Assembly (NCBI GenBank): GCA_035463295.1
Contig: DATHTK010000057.1
Span: 1-64,000, forward strand
Origin: DATHTK01 sp035463295
GTDB lineage: Bacteria > Actinomycetota > Rubrobacteria > Rubrobacterales > Rubrobacteraceae
Reading direction: 5' to 3'
DNA: 64,000 nt
Position 1 is the stretch's first letter, and each line of letters opens with the position of its first letter. Position numbers and translations under genes: made by a program. Of the stretch, positions 43,064 through 49,897 are shown piece after piece. Below the pieces are notes generated by a model. The model had not been told where the DNA came from. It ran no database searches and saw only the letters and a program-made list of their open reading frames with translations.

Positions 43064-43969
43064 ATGCGAAGTGACCTCTGGACGAAAGAGATGGTGCCTG
43101 GTGAGGTCGAGCTGGCGATCTGGCGCTCCGGAGAGGGCCCCGACCCAGTCGTTTGCCTGCACGGCATCACCGCCCAGCACCGCGCCTTCAGCGCTGTGGC
43201 GGGGGAGCTCGGTCCTTCGCGACCTCTCGTCGGCGTGGACCTGCGCGGCCGGGGCGACTCGGCGAAGCCCCCGTCCGGTTACGGCCTCGACGCGCACGCG
43301 GGGGATGTGATCCGGGTGCTCGACCACCTCGGCCTAGAGCGGGCCGTGATCGCCGGCCACTCGATGGGCGCCTTTGTCGGCCTGAAGGCCGCCCTCTCCT
43401 ACCCGGACCGCGTCCGCGCCCTCGTCCTCCTCGATGGGGGCTGGCCCCGCGTCGAGCAGCGGGGCGAGCCCTCCGAAGAAGAGAAGATGGAGGCGGAGGC
43501 AATAGAAGAGGGCCTCGCGCGGGCGTTCAGCCGCCTCGACATGGTCTTCGAGAGCCCGGAGGCCTACCTGAACTTCTGGTTCCCCGGTCAGCAGCTGACG
43601 ATGGAAGACGTGCCCCAGGTTCTCGCCGACTACTACCTCTACGATCTCCAGAAGGTAGAGGGCGGCTACACCCCAAAGGCCTCCCGCACCGCCGCCGAAG
43701 AGGACTCGCCCTCCGTCTCCTCCGCCAGCCCTACCGCCGATGAGATGCGCGGCGTCGGGTGCCCGGTCGCATTGGTGCGCGCCGGCGAGGGATTCTTCCC
43801 CGGTAGCGACCCCCTGATCTCCACCGAAACGCGCGATGCGATGGCCGCCGCCCTCGACCTGCGCTCCGACACCGTCCTCGAAGGCGCCAACCACTACACG
43901 ATGTTGTGGCCTGAGTACGCACGTATGTGGGCGGAGAAGGTTTTCATGCCACCTTTCTGGGAGCAATGA
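43064..43969 (+). CDS. Alpha/beta-hydrolase
   Basis: 301 residues. VVCLHGITAQHRAF (oxyanion loop), VGVDLRGRGDSAKPPSGYG, the nucleophile elbow AVIAGHSMGAFVGLKAAL (G-H-S-M-G), an inserted lid region around residues 145-200 and EGANHYTMLWPEY with the catalytic His. The acid residue is probably Asp in LVLLDGG or the later loop. Relatives include carboxylesterases and C-C bond hydrolases; substrate cannot be told. No SD precedes the ATG, consistent with leaderless initiation from the TATACT box. The much longer plus-strand frame reaching back to 41003 runs over the cystathionine genes and was discarded. Confidence 0.88.
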   Translation: MRSDLWTKEMVPGEVELAIWRSGEGPDPVVCLHGITAQHRAFSAVAGELGPSRPLVGVDLRGRGDSAKPPSGYGLDAHAGDVIRVLDHLGLERAVIAGHSMGAFVGLKAALSYPDRVRALVLLDGGWPRVEQRGEPSEEEKMEAEAIEEGLARAFSRLDMVFESPEAYLNFWFPGQQLTMEDVPQVLADYYLYDLQKVEGGYTPKASRTAAEEDSPSVSSASPTADEMRGVGCPVALVRAGEGFFPGSDPLISTETRDAMAAALDLRSDTVLEGANHYTMLWPEYARMWAEKVFMPPFWEQ

Positions 43970-44244
43970 ACCCGAGCTGGCGCCACCAGCGCCGTCTGGC
44001 ACCTCCCCCTGTATCGCATTCCAGAAGTCGCTGTGGTCAGTATCCGCGCTTCCCCCTCCCAGGTGAGCGGGCTACCCCCGGGTGTTGACAGTCGCTAGGA
44101 TGCGCTCGATGCTCGTACCATGGTGCGGGTCCCCAAGGTAGGAGAGTGCCCTTTCGGCAACCTCGGCCGTCCTGGCGTTATAGCCGGGAAAATGACCGTC
44201 GATGTGCGTACCCCGTACTTCTGCTCGAGTGTTTGAGCAATGCC
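43970..44244. other. Intergenic, no gene seen
   Basis: 275 bp between the hydrolase stop and a convergent small gene. It contains short GC hairpins (GGCGC-CACCA-GCGCC near 43979) but no convincing T-run, RNA gene or reading frame. Confidence 0.5.
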
Positions 44245-44658
44245 TCAGACTCGTCCCAGGAGTTCCTCCAGGTAAGCGCCGAAGCGCTCGACGCTCCAGA
44301 CCTGCTGCTCGGGTGTGTCCGGATCGAGCACCACGTAGTGAACATCCACAGCCACCCCGTCGAGCACCTCGATCAGGGCCTCCGGGATAAAGACGGGGAA
44401 CCGGAGGGACGATCCCTCTACGGTGGCCCCTGCCATCTCGAGCTCACGCTTGAAGGCGGCCTCTAGCTCTTGCCTGTTGTCCGGACTCTCGCCGTCCGGT
44501 AAGAAACCCTCCATGAAAGCGTCCAGAACCACCCTGGAGGTGAATAGGAACAAGGCCTCTACCGTGTTGATCCTCACGATACGGCTTACATCTTCTGTGA
44601 CCATGGCCTCATCGGCGAGCAGTTCGCCCGGACGGGCCTCTATCGCCCAGAACTTCAT
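44245..44658 (-). CDS. Hypothetical protein, 137 aa
   Basis: Reads MKFWAIEARPGELLADEAMV from the ATG at 44658; nine further codons upstream are open but poor. The protein alternates strands and helices (RIVRINTVEALFLFTSRVVL, LRFPVFIPEALIEVLDGVAV) and ends in a helix (VERFGAYLEELLGRV). It carries no recognisable catalytic motif and no signal peptide. Codon use fits the genome, and no frameshift is seen. Monocistronic. Possibly a cytosolic small alpha/beta protein; no family is claimed. Confidence 0.65.
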   Translation of the reverse strand: MKFWAIEARPGELLADEAMVTEDVSRIVRINTVEALFLFTSRVVLDAFMEGFLPDGESPDNRQELEAAFKRELEMAGATVEGSSLRFPVFIPEALIEVLDGVAVDVHYVVLDPDTPEQQVWSVERFGAYLEELLGRV

Positions 44659-44741
44659 CGCCTGCAAGCCCCTCGACCGCGACATCGCCGTATGATCCGT
44701 ACGCTAGCGTGGTCCATGCGGATCCTCTTGAGTACTCTTTC

Positions 44742-44891
44742 TCACACAAGCACCGATGCACACAGGTAGAGCGCGAGCGCAAGACACCCTATGAGCGCCG
44801 CCCCCATCAGCCACAGCGCTGCTAGCACCAACACCGCCGGCATCTCCCAGAACTTCTCATAGACCGCTCCTTCCCGCTTCCTGTACTTCAC
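44742..44891 (-). CDS. Small membrane protein, 49 aa
   Basis: A GTG at 44891 with GGGGAG seven bases upstream opens MKYRKREGAVYEKFWEMPAV followed by a continuous hydrophobic stretch (LVLAALWLMGAALIGCLALA) to a TGA at 44742. The basic, polar N-terminus and single helix predict an inner-membrane protein with the N-terminus inside. Too short for standard gene calls. Function unknown. A second protein of the same type is encoded at 46493-46663. Confidence 0.6.
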   Translation of the reverse strand: MKYRKREGAVYEKFWEMPAVLVLAALWLMGAALIGCLALALYLCASVLV

Positions 44892-45348
44892 GCGTCATCT
44901 CCCCACAGGCCGAGAATCTCTACCTTTATTGTGACATGAGTGTCTTTTTTGGTAACAGGGTAAGCATCTTTCTTTTTCTTTGAACGCAACATCTGGTATT
45001 TTTCTCGAAACAGCTGGCAGATGTAGCGGGACTCGAGAGCCCGGTCGTTCGTAAGGTTCCCACCTTCCGGTCCACGATGGATGGTCTCGGTAGACTTCTT
45101 CGTCTCCCGTTCTCTAAGGTCACCTGCGCCACGGTCGTGATGGCGTCTGCGCGGATGAGCCCGACGCCCGTCTGCAAGTTGCCCCGGCTTCGCACGTGGT
45201 GCGGCCGGACGGTTGGGATTGGCGGAGCATTCGACAACGGGGATGGGCGTATGTACTCTAGAAACGATCCCACCATGCTCTGGTCGACACACACGGGGCG
45301 GTGGGTTGGCGTTCTGAGGGAGGGCGACTGGGGTCGGTAAACGGGAGC
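44892..45348. other. Gene-poor stretch
   Basis: 457 bp. Several overlapping open frames exist on both strands, but none has a clear start, SD or recognisable domain. An A/T-rich patch at 44940-45005 encodes only Lys runs (RSKKKKDAY). It may be an old gene remnant; I see nothing I can support. Confidence 0.4.
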
Positions 45349-45609
45349 ATGGGATTGGTACAGTGGCTCGGGTTGTTGCTCCTCGTCTACGGCCTCGGCG
45401 TGTTCGCGCAGGGCCTGCGCTCGTGGTTCGAGGTCCGGAAGCTGGCGCGCCGGGAGGTCCGCCTGCGGAACAGGATGAGACGGCTCTCTCCGGACAACGA
45501 GCAGGCGCGGGTGGTGGCCGGAAAGATCGCGGATGAGGAAGAGCGTATCAAAGTCCGCCTCGACCACGTCACGGTGCGCCGCTGCTTTACCTGGGGACTG
45601 TGGCCGTAA
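45349..45609 (+). CDS. Small membrane-anchored protein, 86 aa
   Basis: Opens MGLVQWLGLLLLVYGLGVFA, one membrane helix, then a basic amphipathic helix (SWFEVRKLARREVRLRNRMR) and a helical segment (NEQARVVAGKIADEEERIKV), ending WGLWP. The ATG at 45349 has GGAG only one base away. A TTG at 45355 is seven bases from GGGAG and is the likelier start. It is convergent with the next gene. The architecture resembles small membrane-tethered regulators, but no family is recognised. Confidence 0.55.
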   Translation: MGLVQWLGLLLLVYGLGVFAQGLRSWFEVRKLARREVRLRNRMRRLSPDNEQARVVAGKIADEEERIKVRLDHVTVRRCFTWGLWP

Positions 45610-45735
45610 GACGGCGCTTCTTTGAGAGAATGCAGCGTGGTTGGCTCTCGGTAGTCTCGGTTCGACTCCTCGGCCGCGCCGGACCTTCTGGCGGTTCTTC
45701 TCGCGCTCTCTGGGTTACTCGCACCGGTGGCGGTG

Positions 45736-46314
45736 CTACCTGCGGCCGGTCTTGGCGCCCCAGGCGCCCCCGATGGCTCCACCGATAAACGGGAAGAGCA
45801 GCGCGAGGATGCCCGGGAAGGTCAGGATCGTTCCCAACCCCTGCTGTGGGATGTCCCGGGCGACGCTGCCGGTGGGTCCCGGCAAGGTGACGCCGCTCAA
45901 CTGGCCGATGAAGCTGGTCCTGAGTATCCCGCCGACGACCGCCAGCACTATCGTGACGACTAGGGCCAGGAGCGGCACGAGCGACCCGTGCCTTACGCCG
46001 CTTCGGCCCGCCAGGCGTCCGGCGACGTATCCCCCGATACCGAACGCTATAACGAGCGTCAGGAGCAGGCCGGCGAGCGCGCCTGCACCGCCGCCGACAG
46101 TCCCCCGTGCGCCAAGCGCGGCGAAGATAGCAACCACGATGCTCGTCACCACGCCGCTCAGGATGAGGCTCGCCCCGAGGGCCGCCAGCCACCCGAGGAT
46201 CACGCTGCTCCAGCTCGTTCCCAGCTCGGCCTCGTGTCTCCGGTGCTCGGCCTCCCGCTCCTTGCGCGCGTCGCCGACCCTGCGCGGCGCGGATTCCCTT
46301 CTACTCTCGGACAT
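45736..46314 (-). CDS. Four-helix membrane protein, hypothetical
   Basis: 192 residues from the ATG at 46314 (MSESRRESAPRR), chosen for AGGAGG six bases upstream. A charged N-terminus of about 35 residues is followed by four hydrophobic segments (SSVILGWLAALGASLILSGV, ALAGLLLTLVIAFGIGGYVA, LVPLLALVVTIVLAVVGGIL, ILTFPGILALLFPFIGGAIG). The last segment ends GGAWGAKTGRR. Gly-rich helices with GxxxG-like spacing suggest oligomerisation. It resembles TIGR04086/DUF-type membrane proteins of unknown function. Confidence 0.7.
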   Translation of the reverse strand: MSESRRESAPRRVGDARKEREAEHRRHEAELGTSWSSVILGWLAALGASLILSGVVTSIVVAIFAALGARGTVGGGAGALAGLLLTLVIAFGIGGYVAGRLAGRSGVRHGSLVPLLALVVTIVLAVVGGILRTSFIGQLSGVTLPGPTGSVARDIPQQGLGTILTFPGILALLFPFIGGAIGGAWGAKTGRR

Positions 46315-46492
46315 CCCCCACCTCCTCATCCTGGCTCGGGAAGTCTCCCGGAGGTTCTTTGCCGTTTTCGCGCTCCTACAAACCCCCGCCTCCGGACGGG
46401 GACGGCCCCCTCGAAAGGTTCACAACCATCCGGAACCTGATGCGACATAATAGTGAAGTAGACCGGACGAGCAGAGAGGAAGGCGGCCGGTT

Positions 46493-46663
46493 TTGGGTAT
46501 GGAGCTCTTGCAGTTTGCGGGGATCATGGCGGCTTTCGCCGTCGCGGCCCTGCTGTGGGTTCTAATCGTCTTCATTCCCGGGCGAACAATGGAACGCTTG
46601 GAAGACCGGCGACCCTCACGCCGCGACGAGGAAGATCCGGCCGGCCCTGGTTCTACACCCTGA
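46493..46663 (+). CDS. Small single-pass membrane protein, about 54-56 aa
   Basis: ATG at 46499 (MELLQFAGIMAAFAVAALLW, then VLIVFIPG) encodes one membrane helix and a charged tail (TMERLEDRRPSRRDEEDPAG) to a TGA at 46661-46663. A TTG two codons earlier (46493) is nine bases from AGGAAGG and is the likelier start. Hydrophobic helix plus acidic/basic tail argues for a real product. Function unknown. It lies 170 bp before the MFS gene on the same strand. Confidence 0.55.
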   Translation: MGMELLQFAGIMAAFAVAALLWVLIVFIPGRTMERLEDRRPSRRDEEDPAGPGSTP

Positions 46664-46832
46664 GCCCGGCGTTCCCCGGAGCGGGCTTGAGCGGCGCCGT
46701 CTAACCTCCGTGTAGGGAGCGTTGGCAGAGGCCGACGACAGCTGGTGGGGGGCGAGAGAGGTCCGCTTCGGCTAACCTGCATCCCGGGTCCGGGTGCTCT
46801 ACGGCAGCGGACCGCGCTGATGGAGGTGCTCG

Positions 46833-48026
46833 ATGGACGCTGCCAACCACTCTTTGCTGAGAAACGTGCGTTTTCGGAGGCTCTGGATCGGGCAGGGCCT
46901 CTCGTTCGTAGGCGACGCCGCCTCGATGGTCGCGCTCGTGGTCCTGGTCGTCCAGATAGCGGGTAGCGCATCCGCTGTGGGCGGTGCCTTGGTGGCCCGC
47001 CTGTTGCCCACGCTCGCGAGCCCCGTCGCCGGGGTCTTCGCCGACCGTCTCGACCGCCGGGCCGTACTGATAACGACTGACGTCGCCAGGGCCGCTCTCA
47101 CCGTCGGGTTGATCTTCGCCGAGAGCCTTCTCATCGTCTACGCCCTGGTCTTCCTGATAGGTTTGTGCCGGACGTTCTTCAATCCTACGATCCGAGCCGC
47201 ATTTCCCGGCGTCGTCGGAGGCGGGGACCTGACGCGGGCCAACGGGCTCTTCAGCGCCACCTTTAGCGTTTCCATAACGGCGGGCCCGGCGCTCGGGGGC
47301 GCGTTGGTGGCAGCTCTGGGGGTCGACGCGGCCTTCCTGCTGGACTCCGTAACCTACTTGGTCTCCGCCGCCTTTCTATCTCGCATCTCTCTCCCACGCC
47401 CGGAGAGGGAAGATGCCGTCGGTGTTGGCCGCGATCTGCGGGATGGATTGAGTTATCTCGCCGGTGCGCGCGTGCCCCTCGCGATCGTGGTCGGCGCCTT
47501 CCTCGCCATACTGACGATCAATACGACGATCCCGGCGGAGGTGTTCTTGGCTAAAGACGTCTTTGACGCCGGCAACGTGGGCTACGGTCTGCTGGTGAGC
47601 CTGTGGGGCGGGGGTACGGTACTGGGCGCGGTTCTGATGATCCTGCTGGGCGATAGAATCAACCTGCTATTCCTGTACTTTCTGAGCATCTTCGGCGGGG
47701 CTCTGGCGCTTGTCGGGACCGGACTATCCCCCGTATTCGCCCTCGCGCTGGGTGCCCTTATGCTCGAGGGCACCTTTACCGGTATAGAGAACGTGGCGAC
47801 GGATACGATCCTGCAAAAACGCGTGCCCGACACGTACCTGGGTCGCGTGTTCGCCATCAGGTTCCTGAGCTACAGCGCTGGAGAAGCGATCGCCTATGTC
47901 GCGGGAGGCTTGATCGTCGACGCAGTCGGCCCTCGTTCTACCTACCTCCTAGCGGGCATCTCAACGGTCGCGGTGGGCTTCGTAGTGTTGCTGCTGATCT
48001 CGCTCCCCACAAGAGGGGGACGATAA
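46833..48026 (+). CDS. MFS transporter (MFS_3/enterobactin-exporter-like)
   Basis: 397 residues, about 12 hydrophobic segments, with a strong SD (GGAGGTGC before ATG). Family features are the loop-2/3 motif AGVFADRLDRRAVLITTDVA (D-R-x-x-R-R), LIGLCRTFFNPTIRAAFPGV and the mid-loop ISLPRPEREDAVGVGRDL. The subfamily includes EntS-like exporters and macrolide-efflux proteins. Substrate cannot be deduced. A neighbouring regulator is absent. Three tandem micro-ORF repeats begin about 150 bp downstream. Confidence 0.88.
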   Translation: MDAANHSLLRNVRFRRLWIGQGLSFVGDAASMVALVVLVVQIAGSASAVGGALVARLLPTLASPVAGVFADRLDRRAVLITTDVARAALTVGLIFAESLLIVYALVFLIGLCRTFFNPTIRAAFPGVVGGGDLTRANGLFSATFSVSITAGPALGGALVAALGVDAAFLLDSVTYLVSAAFLSRISLPRPEREDAVGVGRDLRDGLSYLAGARVPLAIVVGAFLAILTINTTIPAEVFLAKDVFDAGNVGYGLLVSLWGGGTVLGAVLMILLGDRINLLFLYFLSIFGGALALVGTGLSPVFALALGALMLEGTFTGIENVATDTILQKRVPDTYLGRVFAIRFLSYSAGEAIAYVAGGLIVDAVGPRSTYLLAGISTVAVGFVVLLLISLPTRGGR

Positions 48027-48187
48027 CCGAATGTCGCATAACGCGTGCGGCAGGCGACCTGAGACGGTGCCCCGAACGCATCGCAGAACACGCAGAGGTC
48101 GTGCGTCGGCTCCTGTAGATCCGGTCGCTCTCTGGCAGAATTAGTAGCAGGCAGTCCAAGTACGACGAAATGAGAGGGGGTGCACAG

Positions 48188-48217
48188 GTGACCAGGAGTC
48201 GTGTCCGCGTTTGGTAG
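48188..48217 (+). CDS. Micro-ORF 1, nonapeptide MTRSRVRVW
   Basis: GTG at 48188 to TAG at 48215-48217. GAGAGGGGGTG lies about five bases upstream. It shows the same residue pattern (M-T-K/R-G/S-R-L/V-R-x-W-stop) as the two following units and is spaced 87 bp from the next. A real translated peptide is inferred from the conserved pattern and SD. Confidence 0.45.
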   Translation: MTRSRVRVW

Positions 48218-48274
48218 TCGAGGCTTGAGCCGAGAGATCGCGTATGAGGAACCGAAGAGAGGGGGTGGGACGAG

Positions 48275-48304
48275 ATGACCAAGGGACGTTTGCGCAGCTG
48301 GTAA
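48275..48304 (+). CDS. Micro-ORF 2, nonapeptide MTKGRLRSW
   Basis: ATG at 48275 to TAA at 48302-48304, preceded by GAGAGGGGGTGGGACGAG. It is an exact peptide duplicate of micro-ORF 3. Confidence 0.5.
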   Translation: MTKGRLRSW

Positions 48305-48362
48305 GCGCCCACAGCCGTTTGCGCCGGCACCGCATCTTATCGAGGAGAGGAGGTGGGACGAG

Positions 48363-48392
48363 ATGACCAAGGGACGTTTGCGCAGCTGGTAA
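48363..48392 (+). CDS. Micro-ORF 3, nonapeptide MTKGRLRSW
   Basis: ATG at 48363 to TAA at 48390-48392. AGGAGGTG (48348-48355), a full match to the anti-SD, is seven bases upstream, the best SD in the neighbourhood. It ends 86 bp before the HD-GYP gene and could be part of its leader or independent of it. Confidence 0.55.
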   Translation: MTKGRLRSW

Positions 48393-48477
48393 GCGCCCAC
48401 AGCCGTTTGCGCTGGCACTGCATCGTATGCGAAAATAGTATCAATGCAGGCTAATCCAGCGCATCTGACGGTAAACA

Positions 48478-49890
48478 TTGGGTGAATCTCATCTCAGGGC
48501 CTACGTTGCCGTTCTCGCGGCTCTCGCCGTAACGCTCGCTGCGTCCTGGGTCTACTGGTACGGCGTTACCGTCGAGTCGCGCTTCATATGGGGCACGGCG
48601 GTTTTCGCGGGGCTCCTGCTCCTGGCCGACCTGTTTCCGATACGTGTCGGAAAACATAGCGACGGCAGCACCGTAGAGATCGTTCTGATGGCTTCGGTCG
48701 TAATGCTGGGTCCTTTCTGGGCAGCGGTGTCGGCCCTGCCGTACGCCGTGCTTGGGGGAAGAAGAGACCCTCTCCGCACCGCCTATGAGGCGAGTAGCGT
48801 TACGGTCGAAACATATCTGGCGGGCATAGTCTTCTTCTTCGCGGCCGGGCCTCTGGTGGCGGGGCCCCCGGAGGCCGCCGCTCCTGTCGTATACGCGGCC
48901 CTGGCATCCGGCGTAACCATGGTAGGCGTCAACAAGGCTATCAACGCTGGTCTTCTGAAGATAAAGTATCGTCAGGGGATCGAGGAGAGCTGGAGAGAGG
49001 TCGTTGAGCCTTACCTGCTCTCCATGACCGTATCTGTACTCACCGTGGCCGTAGGAGTGCTGGTCCTGATCGAGTACGGCCCGGTGGCAGCTTTGGTCGT
49101 TATCGCCGGCTCGATCGGGAGCCAGGTGTTGTTGCACCGCTCGCGCGAGCAGGTAAAGGAAAACGAAGAGTTGCGGGCGCGCGTGGGGAGCCTCGAAGAG
49201 GCCCTGGCGACCTCCAACAGCGCGTTCGGGACCATTATCATCCAGGATCTCGGTAACAAGGACGGCTACACCCACCGGCACGCGGCGGCGACCGCGGTCT
49301 ACGCGGCGGACCTGGCGCGCGAGATGAAGCTGGACGAGGCGCGCACGGGGCGGCTGCGGATGGCGGGGCTCTTGCACAACATCGGGCTCTTCGGGCTGCC
49401 GGAGGAGCTCTTGCTGGCGAACGGCAGGCTCAACTCGATCGCCCGGAGCAGGCTCGGCGAGCACCCGGCGCGCGGCGAAGAGACCCTCGCCGCTGTCCCC
49501 GAGTTCAAGGAGATGGCGTCCTGGGTTCGCTGGCACCACGAGCGTCCGGACGGCCGGGGCTACCCGGACAAGTTGCGCGGCTCCTGGATACCGCTGGAGG
49601 CGAAGATACTCGCCGTCGCCCAGGCCTACGCCGCGATGGTGCTCGATCAGCCCAGCCGCCCCGGCGAGGGTTTCGCGGAGGCGCGGGAGTATCTGACCGC
49701 CGGCATCGACACGGAGTTCGACGGGGTCGTGGTGCGGGCCTTCTTGAGGATTCTGGACACCGAGTCCGACGGCTACCGTATGGCTGACGATTATCGATTC
49801 GCCTTCCCCGCCCCGGACCCTCGTGTCCGCGCGAGACAGGACGCGCTGGGGCCTGCCTCGGACGGCCAGATCCGGGACCTCCCACTGTAG
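48478..49890 (+). CDS. Membrane HD-GYP-domain protein with altered HD motif
   Basis: 470 residues from a TTG at 48478 (no better start nearby). The first 210 residues hold about six hydrophobic segments, a membrane sensor. A coiled linker (REQVKENEELRARVGSLEEA) leads to an HD-GYP domain: DGYTHRHAAATAVYAADLAR, RLRMAGLLHNIGLFGLPEEL and HHERPDGRGYPDKL. HD-GYP enzymes hydrolyse c-di-GMP with a di- or tri-iron centre held by the H-D pair. Here it reads His300-Asn301, so metal binding and activity are doubtful while the GYP loop is kept. The next gene follows by eight bases. The pair may form a receptor/enzyme unit. Confidence 0.85.
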   Translation: MGESHLRAYVAVLAALAVTLAASWVYWYGVTVESRFIWGTAVFAGLLLLADLFPIRVGKHSDGSTVEIVLMASVVMLGPFWAAVSALPYAVLGGRRDPLRTAYEASSVTVETYLAGIVFFFAAGPLVAGPPEAAAPVVYAALASGVTMVGVNKAINAGLLKIKYRQGIEESWREVVEPYLLSMTVSVLTVAVGVLVLIEYGPVAALVVIAGSIGSQVLLHRSREQVKENEELRARVGSLEEALATSNSAFGTIIIQDLGNKDGYTHRHAAATAVYAADLAREMKLDEARTGRLRMAGLLHNIGLFGLPEELLLANGRLNSIARSRLGEHPARGEETLAAVPEFKEMASWVRWHHERPDGRGYPDKLRGSWIPLEAKILAVAQAYAAMVLDQPSRPGEGFAEAREYLTAGIDTEFDGVVVRAFLRILDTESDGYRMADDYRFAFPAPDPRVRARQDALGPASDGQIRDLPL

Positions 49891-49897
49891 GCGCCCC

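Larger units (their letters stand above)
48264..48424 (+). repeat. Tandem direct repeat, 73-bp copies, period 88
   Basis: Copies 48264-48336 and 48352-48424 differ at only two positions by eye (GCGCC/T-GGCAC-C/T-GCATC end). A more diverged first unit begins near 48171. Each carries an SD-like purine tract, a nine-codon frame and a GC-rich 3' stretch. Not CRISPR-like: units are longer, and the gaps are only 15 bp. Confidence 0.8.

Noticed and set aside
44888..45292. 134-codon minus-strand frame in the gene-poor stretch
   Set aside because: No SD, no domain, Arg/Pro/His-rich start and Lys-run end; the 49-residue membrane frame just downstream is better supported.
48264..48424. CRISPR array
   Set aside because: Only two near-identical 73-bp copies with a 15-bp gap, no spacer diversity and no cas genes.
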